Shown here: piece after piece, positions 54,363 to 64,000 of the stretch
How positions within the stretch are numbered: the first letter of the stretch is position 1
Layout of the letters: each line of letters begins with the position of its first letter
Source: Entoloma clypeatum
Taxonomy: Eukaryota > Basidiomycota > Agaricomycetes > Agaricales > Entolomataceae
Length of the DNA: 64,000 bases
Assembly: GCA_963565915.1 (NCBI GenBank)
Contig: OY751495.1
Location: 1,984,001-2,048,000, forward strand
Direction: 5' to 3'
The notes under the pieces: generated by a model
What the model saw: the letters and a program-made list of their open reading frames with translations, nothing else
Told to the model about the DNA's origin: nothing
Databases searched by the model: none
Position numbers and translations under genes: made by a program

Positions 54363-54426
54363 TTCCTTAGGGTTCACAGACTAGACAGATTGGTGGCGTT
54401 CGTATCAATCAAGATTCCCTTGCCAT

Positions 54427-55603
54427 TCATGTCACTTCGGCATACCGCGCAACATTAAGCCAGACATCGACCAAAGCAGCTGATGGGCGTCTGTGGGGCT
54501 TCGGTTCCCAGCAGGCCGTAATGATGTTCCAAACATCGTTTGAGATTTCGGGGTCCCGAGGCCGATTTGGTCGAATACCTTGTATGACATCGAGCATAAC
54601 AACAGTATCGTATCTTCGGTGACTGTAGGGTAATTTGCCAGTCATTACTTCCAGAATTGTCATCCCAAGAGCGTAAATGTCCGTTTCGGGAGTGTAGATG
54701 GTTTCCTCCATATCTTCGCTACAGAGGTCGTCCGGGGGTTGTAAAATTTCAGGCGCCATCCACCTTGGCCGACCGTAGACACCTGCAACCGTGAATTCGC
54801 CATAGCTAATCAAAGGACAGAGGCCACTGTCCATGAGGAGGGGAGAATGTTTTCGCATCAAGATGCTAGCCTAGGGAGTAGTACTACACTGTAAATCGAC
54901 GGGCCATACGACTTGACGGGTACTGGCACTTACCCCGCGTATATCGGCGTGAACCAAGCGTGCAGAGTGCAGATAGTGGACTGCGGACGCAACCTGACAC
55001 AACTTTTCCCAAATAGATAAGAGACACTTCAGAATGAAAGGATACGTGGCACATACCAAATCAAGTTTGGGTGTCACAGGGTGTGCTTGGAGATGCTCCA
55101 TGATAGTGCTATCGCACATTGGCAACACAAGACCAGGCAGATGGCCCATGTCTTGACATATTCCGTAGCACTCCATGATGTTCGGGTGTGATAGCTGCTG
55201 CCATCGTCCGATAAGGTCGATGAGTTGCTGTGATAGTTCAGAATGCTCAGTACTATACGAACGAAGCGTGTGGGCCTGACGGACCTTCTTGAACCTCTTT
55301 CTGGCGAATTCTCCCGAGGTAAAGCCTCTCATGACTTTTACCGCCACCTGTTCGTGGTTATAGCATTCAACATGCTGGAGAATGCAACGTCCACAAACTT
55401 CTCGCTCAGAACCATCTTGGGAGACCAATTTACATCGGTAAATGTCAGAAACTTCTCCAAATGCAAAATAATGGGGTTCCAATCTTGAAACACGACTGGA
55501 AACATCCTGCTCGCCAATTCAGAAAGCGAATCAGTGTCGGCCAGCCTTTTTTGACAAGGGTACTTACCGCTGGGCAGTCTTTGTTTTGATGCTCTTGAGA
55601 CAT
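54427..55603 (-). CDS. TKL-type pseudokinase D
   Basis: Exon 1 starts at 55603 (MSQEHQNKDCPA). Exon 2 onward reads LEPHYFAFGEVSDIYRCKLV (glycine loop), EQVAVKVMRGFTSGEFARKR (beta3 Lys kept), LIGRWQQLSHPNIMECYGIC, CQVASAVHYLHSARLVHADI and, after an intron, ASILMRKHSPLLMDSGLCPL, YGRPRWMAPEIL, ETDIYALGMTILEVMTGKLP and PHRRPSAALVDVW. The catalytic loop is HADIRGAS: the Asp is present but the metal-binding Asn is Ser, and DFG is replaced by DSG. Both magnesium-site motifs are therefore altered, which predicts weak or no catalysis although the fold is complete. Confidence 0.8.
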
Positions 55604-55942
55604 CTTTGTCGTCACCTCACCTTGTAGTGCTGTTGTAACTCAGTGGTGTATCGAAGAGTCATTATCTATGGCCTACGAGCGCCAATGCTATACCCGTGCG
55701 AAGAAGAGAATGCAGTAGTCAGAGCAAGGGTTTCTGGTTTGCCATAGGTATCGGAGAACCGACTCGGACGGAGACCGGCCCCCGCTCATCTGCAACACTC
55801 ACCAGTACTGCCGATGCACAGCAAGTGCATCGAATACGACAAACTTCGGTATTAAAGTAGTTCGCACAGGTTGCATCGAAAGCTAGGAAGTGCTGTACAA
55901 TAAGTACTGTATGTGGATTTCATCTTTTCTACACTGATGCTT

Positions 55943-57239
55943 CTAGGTCAGTCGCGGAGATGAGCGTCCAATGTCCATCAACGAGCGCCAGACGATCGGT
56001 GCCGTAGGCCTGTCCAACGGTTCTGAGGACCAGCATCTCTCCATCAAGCCCCAAACCCCGTCGGAGATGCGATTCTCATAATCAAAAGCTCGAAGGGGCC
56101 TGCCACCACTTTGAACATATTTGATCATGAATATTGCGTTACGTTCCAATGGACTTTTGCCTGTGAAGATCTGTAGCTTTTCAGGCATTTGAATAGTATT
56201 GTCCTTGCCTAGGGGCATACCTGGAAGGCGAGCATAGAGAAAGCATAGATATCGCTCATCATGGAGAGTGGCAGGCCACCGTCATAGCCGTCTTTCTCGT
56301 TCGCCTCTTCTCGGGGTGCAGGTTCTTCAAACAGCTCTGGTGCCATATACGCAACAGAACCGGCAATAAGTTCGGTGCAGAACCCTTCCTCTCCGATGAC
56401 TTTGGCTCTACCAAAATCAGTCAGACGAGCGTCACCGTCATCGTCGATCAAGACATTGTTCCCGGACAAGTCCCCGTGGATAACGTTTTGTTGATTCAAA
56501 TATGCGAGTCCACTCGCGATTTGCCCTACCTGTTTAATTAACCGGAAAAAGTGTCGGTCAATTTACCATGCTAAGAATATGAAGTTTGTGTAATTACAAA
56601 ATGGAACCTGTCTGCGTCGGGCTTTTTGATCAAATATTCGAGGATCGTTCCATTGTTCCAGAAGTGAGATAGTAGTCCCACAGACGGACCGATTTTTGGA
56701 TCGTTGCAATACCCGAGATATGGCTGTAAGTCACCTTGTATGAGTGCAAGAATGATTCAAGGAAAATCCTCTTCGGCACCTGAATATTGGGATGAGCGAG
56801 TCGGCGCCAAACGCGAGATTCTCGTATCAGGCGCTATTTAGAAAACCGTGAGCTTAGACGAATCGCCTGTGGAGGTGAGAAAAAATCAACTGACTCGGGT
56901 AATAGCTTCATGGCGTGTGGAGTCGATATGTATGCCGCGAAAGATTTTGATAGCAACCACAATCTAGTGAGAAGTAAGAGGCATGCCGTATCAAAGTTTA
57001 GACGATAAGTACAAACCAGAATAGATCCGTTCCGCAATTCGCCTTTATAAACATCCGTGAAAGCACCGTTGCCGATCGGACGGCGAGCAGTCTTCCGAAC
57101 GTTAATGGAGAGGTCCTGGTAACGCATGAGATCATGATACGATTGTATGCGACAAGGAAACTACCTCGCCTTCCACGACGAATCTGCCATCAGTGGTGCG
57201 TTCAAGGCCAGAAAGATGATGCGTAGAGTGGGGATGCAT
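55943..57239 (-). CDS. TKL-type protein kinase E
   Basis: Start taken at the ATG at 57239 (MHPHSTHHLSGLERTTDGRF). After an intron: DLSINVRKTARRPIGNGAFT with DVYKGEL (classic glycine loop), VAIKIFRG, LGYCNDP, NNGTILEYLIKKPDADRF, VGQIASGLAYLNQQNVIHGD then LSGNNVLIDDDG, LTDFGRAKV, ELIAGSVAYMAPELFEE, SMMSDIYAFSMLAFQ, IFTGKSPLERNAIFM and RCWSSEPLDRPTAPIVWRSL. HGDLSGNN and DFG are canonical. Seven or so short introns. It lies head to tail with pseudokinase D, 340 bases apart on the same strand. Probably active; substrate unknown. Confidence 0.85.
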
Positions 57240-58505
57240 TGCTTGGCTGCTGGAGGTGATATTATTCTCCTGCGCTTTATAAGTAGAGCCTGATAGCACG
57301 CAGCCAGGTGGGGAGGACTGCAACGTGTGTCAAGTTCCGACCTAGTGGGAGATAAAGATAATAGAAGGAGTGTTAAGCGACACCTTATTCCACAGGATGC
57401 GACCTTTCAGTCTGCGGAAGGGTACACATACCGTTACAGTAAAACGGACCCGCGACCGTGGTTCCTATTGGCGCTTGGAGGCGCCACATGATTCGTGATC
57501 CCTAAAGTCCAGATTCATTCTCGAACTTGAAGGGGAAGTCCTTGTGAGGGACATGACATAGTTATGCGGTAGATACTGGCATTTCACATCTTCACAAGCT
57601 GGAATGGGGCAATAATGATGAATCCAGCGAGGGTCCATACAGGCACTATGCAGGCCTGTCATGAGAACGAGGAAAAGGGTCCAAACCTGAACGAGACACC
57701 ATAGTCGAATTCCAAATCAGCTGTGGACGTTCCATTGAGAAGAGTGGCCTCAACTCATCGCAGTACACCTCGCGAGGGCCTTCTTCGGTGAGCAAGAAAG
57801 CCCACGATATAATTTGGACTTCATCGGAAGGGTACCCAGTGATGATGGTAGGTTAACGTTGACCATTAGACATGGCTGGAATGGCAAGGCGGCCGGCTCC
57901 AGGCTCCATGGCCTGTTCTATAATAATACCCTGGATTGCTACCTTGAAGTTGGGAACGTCCATCCACCAGAGCCTGAGGAGATGTTGTTCGTACTGGTTG
58001 AGATGTACTGTCGGGGCTTCTACCACCACCATCCCCTCCGAAGTCAGGGCAGAGCATACTAGGGGACTTGAGCGTGACAATCAGGCTTCGGAGAGAGTTC
58101 CAGTTCTAGCTCTGCTGATTTCTACATTTGGTTGTGGGACGCGACGAAGTAAATCGTGTGTGCCGAAGCGGGGATCGAAATTTCTTCGTGACAGGTGTTT
58201 CACCTCCCCCGTAAAAACGAGATTGCTTCTCCAGCAACGCGTCCCCTCCATATTTCAAGTTTAATATGATAGTGTATTCCAGCTTTAAGCTGACATGCCA
58301 GGCTTTCGAATGCTCCAAGAATTAAGAGAATCAGATGTGTACGTGTGGTGCTAGACACTCATTTGTAGCAGTCTTTCAGATAATCGAATGTAGTTTTTGA
58401 ATATTTGAATCCGATTCGCGTGCCGTCACGTTACGTGACTTAAGTCACATAATACTATTCATCGTCGCCTCGACATCTTTCATCTGCACGAGCAAAAGAA
58501 CAAGA
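57240..58505. other. Divergent intergenic region between kinase E and NSE3
   Basis: About 1.27 kb; a plus-strand ORF at 57814-58062 and its antisense shadows show no recognised family or splice extension. Otherwise nothing is seen. Confidence 0.4.
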
Positions 58506-60056
58506 ATGTCTACGCGCACCATGACACGGTCCCAAAGGGCTCCTGCAGCAACCCAGTCGCGCTCCCAGGCGCCTCGTGGATCTCAAATTAGACCATCTCA
58601 GACACAACGCGGGACGCGTCGATCGGCGAGGATTGAAGAGGACGACGAGGACGAGGAAGACGAGGAGGAAGACGAAGACGGAAACGGCAATCCCGGGACC
58701 TACCAAAATGGCGTTGAGGACTTAGATGCCGATATCATGGCTGCTGGGAGTGGTGATAATGTCAGCCTTGTCGCTCCACTATCCTATGGCTTAAATCACC
58801 GGGATTTTCATTTCAGGAGATTAAACGGAAAGCTAGCGAGCTTGTACGGTTGGCACTCTTTACCGAACACAAGAGAGTGCCATTGAAGAGGGACGAAATA
58901 TCGAAGAAGGGTAGGACGCGTCCCTGTCACACTCGTCTGGCTAACCTTCGTTAGTATTGGGCTCCAACAGTCGAGCCTTCGCACGGGTCTTTGATCGCGC
59001 ACAAGATATGCTCCAAAAGACCTTTGGAATGGAGCTTGTAGAACTGCCATCCCGCGCTGGGCTGGACGCTGACACGAATGAAGCCGAAGATGAACTCGAC
59101 GAGGCGCGCAAAGCGACCGGTATGAAGAAGAAAGGTCTGATTTTCCACCTTCGTTTCTTTTCCTGCCCCGTTTGGCTGAAACCATTGTACCACAAAACAG
59201 CCACAGCAGCTGGTTCAAAGACCTACATCCTGCGATCGGTGTTACACCCCCTTATTATCGAGCACGCCGCACAAACGGACGAGCAGATTCTCGAAAAAGA
59301 GGCCGCAGACTTACCAGGCGTTGATGAGGGTGACAATGACGACGACGAAGGCTATAGTCCGCAGTGTTATGGGAGTATCATTTCATGGAGCCAGTCAGAT
59401 CACCTCGGTCCCCTGGGGATCCTGTACACACTCTTGGCGCTCATTCTCGTCAGCGGCAGAGCGATGAGTGACGGTACGTATTCTTCTTTCCTATTTACGA
59501 TCCGGCGGCTTTTATGTTATATTTTTTGCCAGTCGAACTCCGGACAAACCTCAAGCGTCTCGCCCTTCCATCCAATTCCCATGTTCCTTTCCCCACACAT
59601 GCAACTCAACGCTCTGTCGCTATCGAGCAGTATCTCGGCACCCTCATCCGTCAGGGGTATCTTGACCGATACCAAGTTGGTGGTGATACTGCTGGAGGCG
59701 CAGGCACCTCAAAAAAAAGCGGAACCGGCGCAAAACGCGGCCGCGTGTCCCTTGGCGGGTATGGCGAGGATGGTGATCCTATGGGCGGAGGCCCGTCTTA
59801 TGAGTGGCGTTGGGGCGTGAGGGCAATGTGTGAAGTTGGGGAGAAAGCGATCGCCAAGTTCATCGCCGAATTTATGGTTGGAAATGCGGATGGTGAAGAC
59901 GACGATGACGATGAAGAAGAGGAAGAACAAGGCAACGGGAGGCGCAGAGGAAGAAGGGGAGGCGGCCAGAAGAACGAGGGTGCAGAAAAGAAACTGGAGA
60001 GAATGTTGAAGGGAGTTGAGCGGGCTGCTGGTGGGTCTCTGGCCGAGGTGAAATAA
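58506..60056 (+). CDS. NSE3: SMC5-SMC6 complex subunit Nse3 (MAGE-domain protein)
   Basis: Exon 1 (from 58506) encodes a basic/acidic disordered leader (MSTRTMTRSQRAPAATQSRS, RRSARIEEDDEDEEDEEEDE). The MAGE homology domain begins in exon 2: EIKRKASELVRLALFTEHKR then VPLKRDEISKK, VLGSNSRAFARVFDRAQDML with QKTFGMELVELPSR, then KTYILRSVLHPL, GILYTLLALILVSGRAMSD, VAIEQYLGTLIRQGYLDRYQ (winged-helix B) and YEWRWGVRAMCEVGEKAIAK with FIAEF. About six exons joined by short introns. Nse3 binds Nse1 and Nse4 and DNA in the Smc5/6 complex for genome stability. A basic, acidic C-terminal tail follows. Exon ends are approximate in the middle. Confidence 0.88.
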
Positions 60057-60175
60057 ATCAGAAGTTCGGCTGCCGTTCTTGCTTTTTTTTTATGCATCTT
60101 GGTTTACTCACTCGTTGCTTGCCGTACATATTGCCCAGCTTAATGGTACTTTACATACCTTAAGCTTATACTAAT

Positions 60176-62006
60176 CTAACTCCTATCCTCGATCACTTTA
60201 TCCATCGCTATTGTGAACCTCACAAGCATCGTCGTGCCCGAATGCTTCCCATTCATATCGAGCATGCGCACGACTCTCCAGCCCTGCTGAAGGTATTCCG
60301 CACGCGCGCAGAACACGGCGATATCGTTGTTGTCACGACAGATAATTAGCCTAGAGATCCACAGTAACAATGAGTGGACAACCGATTAAAGACGGATGAC
60401 ATACCGAAGAAAAGCAAGTTCATCGTCCTCGTACTCCCATCCGAATTTTGCATTGTTCCACATGACATCAGCCCCTACATCGACCTCCGCCGTCGTCTTC
60501 ACCGCTTCCGAGCACCAATCCATCTCACTTTGTGCATGCATGAGCTCAGCACGAACATGCACCTCAAATGGTTTGTCTTCTCGCCCCTTCGCAGGAGGCA
60601 CTGTAGCAAAACAATTCCTGAGAGCAAGGTGAACACAAAGAAGCAAAACCCACCAGAACTGATCCCCACGATCTCTCCCTCGAACTTCACCTTTGTCTTT
60701 TGTTCTTGGGTCTGTCCTGATAGCGCCCTCGGCTTAATAACCCACCCGGGGCTTCCAGCAAACATCGCCTCTCCAATCTGCATCCCCCTATCATACCGCT
60801 GCCAGTTCATACTCGCGATGTGGGCCCCAGAGCGCCAGAATGGCAGCGGATCGTAGTTGGAGGAATTGAGGCGCAAGCCACGAGGGTAGATCCGCCGGAG
60901 ATGGTGCTGCGCATGGGTGATGAGGAGGGGTAAACTCGAAGAGAGGAGCGGGGTTTGTGTGTGTTCGGAGATGTTGACGAGGATGTTCGGGGGGTAATCA
61001 GGTGGTGTCAAAGCTACCGGTCGTGAGGGTGATGTGAGTGGTGGGCAACTTACGGGAGGAGGGGAAGATTCACGTTGAAGGAAACAACCCTTGAAAGCTT
61101 TCATGCTGCGGGTATAGTACCCGAGCTGAGCGAGTGATTTGGATATGCGGGGGGAGCGAGGGGAAGGCCAGAGGGTCGTTTCACGCTCCTCCTCCCCAAG
61201 TACTTTCTCGTCTTCTCCATGCTCCTCTCGTTCATCTTCATCGATTTCTGGGATGACATTTTCATTTGAGGTCGGATAATACTCAACCTGACCGGCGGCA
61301 GTCATCAGCAAGGTCTAGTGAATGGCGCAAACCCCCCACCATCAGCAAAATCCTCCCTTTCAAGTCCCTGGGAGAAATCTCGGAATCCTTGAAATCCTCC
61401 AACTTGGCCTGAACTAGCTTGCTTCCCCAAGCTTCCTTCATGATGCGCTCGAGCTCTGCCTGACCGTCGACATCGACATGACACTCGAGACTGATGAGGA
61501 GGGGCCAATTGTCTTCCTGTACGGCCTCACCGATGGCGAGGCAGACACTTTCGAAAGAAACACCTTTAGTAAGGGTGTAACCGTGCGTGACGAGGGGGCC
61601 TTTTGATGATGACCAGACGTCGATCTCTGGAGAGACCCAAGTTAAAGCGACCAGCGGATAGATTTGTGTTCAACTTGAAAACATACCGACACAGCAGCAA
61701 TCTCGGCTGATGACATGGGTGTAGGATTCAGCAGAGGAACCACCGAAAACTTGGCGGGCAAGGAGATAAGTATTGTGTGATGACCTGACAGTTGTCTCAG
61801 AGGACCACTTCTGAGAGGAACGGTTGCACACACGAGATGAAGTAACGCGTCAACGGCAACGAGTCATCAACGGGTGGTGTCTTGACGATAGGTTGACTGG
61901 TGACAGAGGACGGAAACTGGTATCGGGATACATACAGGTCATCTGGAGAACGGAAACTTGAAGTTGAACATAGAGACCTGTCCGATAGATAGTAAAAAGT
62001 CCACAA
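60176..62006 (-). CDS. PLC1: Phosphoinositide-specific phospholipase C, X-Y-C2 core (5' end unresolved)
   Basis: On the minus strand the X box appears as [47 protein letters not shown] and [20 protein letters not shown]. The two catalytic histidines (SSHNTYL, VTHGYT) and the calcium-site acidic residues (VEIDVW, SLECH) are visible. A linker with an acidic stretch leads to the Y box ([35 protein letters not shown] then [20 protein letters not shown]). A C2 domain closes it ([14 protein letters not shown] segment near 60760, then [20 protein letters not shown] and a stop at 60176). The enzyme cleaves PIP2 to IP3 and diacylglycerol. Usual fungal PLCs have PH/EF-hand regions before X; I see none, so either exons were missed or the gene is N-terminally short. 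Confidence 0.83.
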
Positions 62007-62319
62007 TGGCAGGGCTGAGGCGAACTGGGTCGGTTCTTGCGACTACATTCAAATGGGTATCAAACCCGATATTGTCCATCTTCTGGTCTGCCTGCAAGCT
62101 GCAGCTTCAAGAGCTTGAGGGATTGGAGGAAGACTTGATCTATTTCAGTGCTTATGTAGCGACCACTCGTCTGCAATCAACACCTTTTATGTAACCCCGC
62201 GACGATGCCTTGGGATGAGCTGGGGTCGACATAGCAAGTGTTCGGGTACTATGTATTATTGTTATTACGATCGCACCAAATACGACAAGTATACACTATT
62301 CACTGGATCCAAATCGTCG
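62007..62319. other. Gap between the PLC 5' region and kinase F
   Basis: No clear coding signal; missing 5' PLC exons, if any, would lie here. Confidence 0.4.
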
Positions 62320-63556
62320 TCATTGATTCGAGAGTTGCATGATGATCTGGCTCATGCGGGGTCTTTGCTTTGGATCCTGGTGCCAACATCTTTCCAAAAA
62401 AGTCCACTGCTCTTGCGTGATGTTCCGGTATCTTTGTTGGCAGGGCCGACACCCGCGCTGGACTGCTGCGCAGAGACGCACGATAGTCCCCGCTGAATCA
62501 TTCGTGTATTCATTGAATGGCACTGAGGCATCAAAATCGGGACGCGTTTCTCGATCAGTTCCATGAAGCACCTACAAGATCCATCGATGTTAGCGAATAG
62601 ACTGGATCCATTATTTTTACCTGAAGCATGGTCATCGCGAAGCTGTAGACATCAGTCTTGAATGTCGGACGGATGCCGTCTTCGGCACTCAGCAGTTCAG
62701 GGGCAAAGTGCCGCGGATTGGGAGTCCACACTGAGGTAAACCCTTGCACATTCTCGAGTTTACCCATCCCAAAATCGATGATCTTTACCTGACCATCAGG
62801 AGAAACGCGGATGTTGTCCTGCAGTGGATTGAGAAGACCGTCAAGCCATCGATATCTTTGCTAAGAGACTCACAGGCTTGAGATCCCCGTGGATCACCAA
62901 CTGGGAATGAAGGTATACACTGCCCGCCGCAATCTCATGGATCTGAAAATCGATGAGGAGAGGCGGACTTGGCGCAAGTACAGGTCCGAGCCTTACCAGT
63001 CTCCCTTTTGCCTCAGGGTGATCATCGGCGTACTTCATGAGCGAATGTATAATAAACATGGAGACTATTCCGGGAACAGCGTAAGCTGGGTTGTAAATCA
63101 GACCATACAGTGGGGCAACATTCTCGTGCTTAAGGCGACTCCAAACGAATAGTTCTCGGATGAGGCGCTGTGATCCTTCAGCAATCGTTGAATGGAACTA
63201 AAGGATCAATACGTATACCTTTTTTCTTTTTAATGCCTCTCCCGGCGATCCTCGCATTACCTTCACGGCGACCTGTTATGCAAAGAGTCACGATATCACT
63301 AACCAATGGCAAATAATATGCGTGTTATACCCGGCAGCCGCGCAAGGACGCTACATAAACATCTCCTCTCGAGCTTTGTGCGATAGGATAGGCTCCTATT
63401 GGCGTGAACCCGCTTTTGATCTCCTGCATATGTCATCATGGATTCTGAGGTGAGCACGGCGGTTACAGGTTAGGAAACGGTTGAACTGACGAAGAGAATT
63501 CGAGCACGCTCTAAGTCAATGAAGTCTTCAATGGTGCGCCTGGCAGAACTTGACAT
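62320..63556 (-). CDS. TKL-type protein kinase F (paralogue of kinase C)
   Basis: Start at 63556 (MSSSARRTIEDFIDLERARI). Later exons read GAYPIAQSSRGDVYVA (glycine loop region), VAVKVMRG, LIRELFVWSRLKHENVAPLY, YAVPGIVSMFIIHSLMKYAD, IHEIAAGSVYLHSQLVIHGD with LKP then an intron then DNIRVSPDGQVKIIDFGMGK, GFTSVWTPNPRHFAPELLSA, TDVYSFAMTMLQV, VPFNEYTNDSAGTIVRLCAA and ITQEQWTFLERCWHQDPKQR ending at SNQ. The glycine loop is poor (AQSSRGDVY), but catalytic Lys, HGDLKPDN and DFG are intact. Matches kinase C along its length. Small introns separate each block. Confidence 0.85.
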
Positions 63557-64000
63557 CGCTGTGTTAAGGAAGAACCTCGTCGCTCCGCAGTAGGTTCTTT
63601 TAACTGGTCGTTCCAAGTTGCCAACCTCCGTGATTTGTAAGGTCCAGCAACCTAGTCCTCAAGGCCTCAACCACGATTCAGGAACAAGTAGACGCCCAAC
63701 CGAGCGCTAGCCACGATGCATATCAGTTCACAAGCTGCATTTTATCCGATGAAAAGGAAATAAAGTGCTGCAGGCATACTTGTGACGGGGAGAACCGAGC
63801 TTTCGTGAAGAACCGCGAGAGACGTGTTCATTGAACCAGAAATAGGAGTGGCACGGAGAATATTTGCTAGCCCATTTCCACGTGGCACGAATTTCATTCC
63901 AATTGCTACGATGACATCATGTTACTCTGAGGCACATTCGTAATGTCGAGATGAGGTATGTATGAAAAGATAAGTAGCAAGATAAGACGACAGTATTGGA
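63557..64000. other. Right-edge region upstream of kinase F
   Basis: Promoter side of kinase F; nothing else is recognised before the window ends. Confidence 0.4.

Noticed and set aside
57814..58062. 82-codon plus-strand ORF in the kinase E/NSE3 gap
   Set aside because: Antisense shadows of similar length exist in the same place, and no homology is recognised.

Overview
This is nuclear DNA of a filamentous basidiomycete, most likely an agaric-type mushroom (Agaricomycetes). The evidence is dense short introns (about 45-65 bases, 5-10 per gene), Tad/Ty3-type retroelements, dye-decolorizing peroxidases (DyPs), a 5-oxoprolinase gene with ten introns, and a large family of tyrosine-kinase-like (TKL) protein kinases. 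I cannot name the species. Exon boundaries were derived by hand from splice sites, reading frame and recalled protein families; no database was searched.

Layout. (1) 1-11.5 kb is a repeat-rich block. It holds a degenerate Ty3/gypsy element whose integrase-chromodomain half is inverted relative to its reverse-transcriptase half. A small inverted-repeat element and a complete-looking minus-strand LINE (one 1408-codon ORF, T-tract, 15-bp target-site duplication) are nested at one site inside it. A hAT transposase remnant and two adjacent long-terminal-inverted-repeat elements with 9-bp target duplications follow. (2) 11.5-33.3 kb is built around four tandem, intact, same-strand DyP genes (15.2-27.0 kb), all 478 codons with identical exon lengths. 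The array is bracketed by two inverted, C-terminally truncated copies of a 5-oxoprolinase gene: one readable HyuA-only gene at 11.6-14.5 kb and one decayed pseudogene at 31.9-33.3 kb. Between array and pseudogene lie the divergent housekeeping pair TRM112/RRP45 and a degenerate zinc-finger gene. (3) 33.4-41.1 kb holds a kinase-like protein with an N-terminal PD-(D/E)XK nuclease-like region, a divergently transcribed repeat protein with an acidic tract, a broken calpain-like gene and the PAP phosphatase MET22/HAL2. (4) 42-63.6 kb alternates housekeeping genes (SEC13, a nucleolar GTPase, NSE3/MAGE, phospholipase C) with seven TKL-type kinase genes. These include two recognisable paralogue pairs and one probable pseudokinase.

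The housekeeping genes do not form one pathway. The notable themes are local gene amplification (DyP array, kinase families), gene death by truncation (5-oxoprolinase, calpain), and transposon nesting at the left edge. The DyPs have no visible secretion signal and share a copied TATA/5'UTR cassette, so they look like co-amplified intracellular haem peroxidases.
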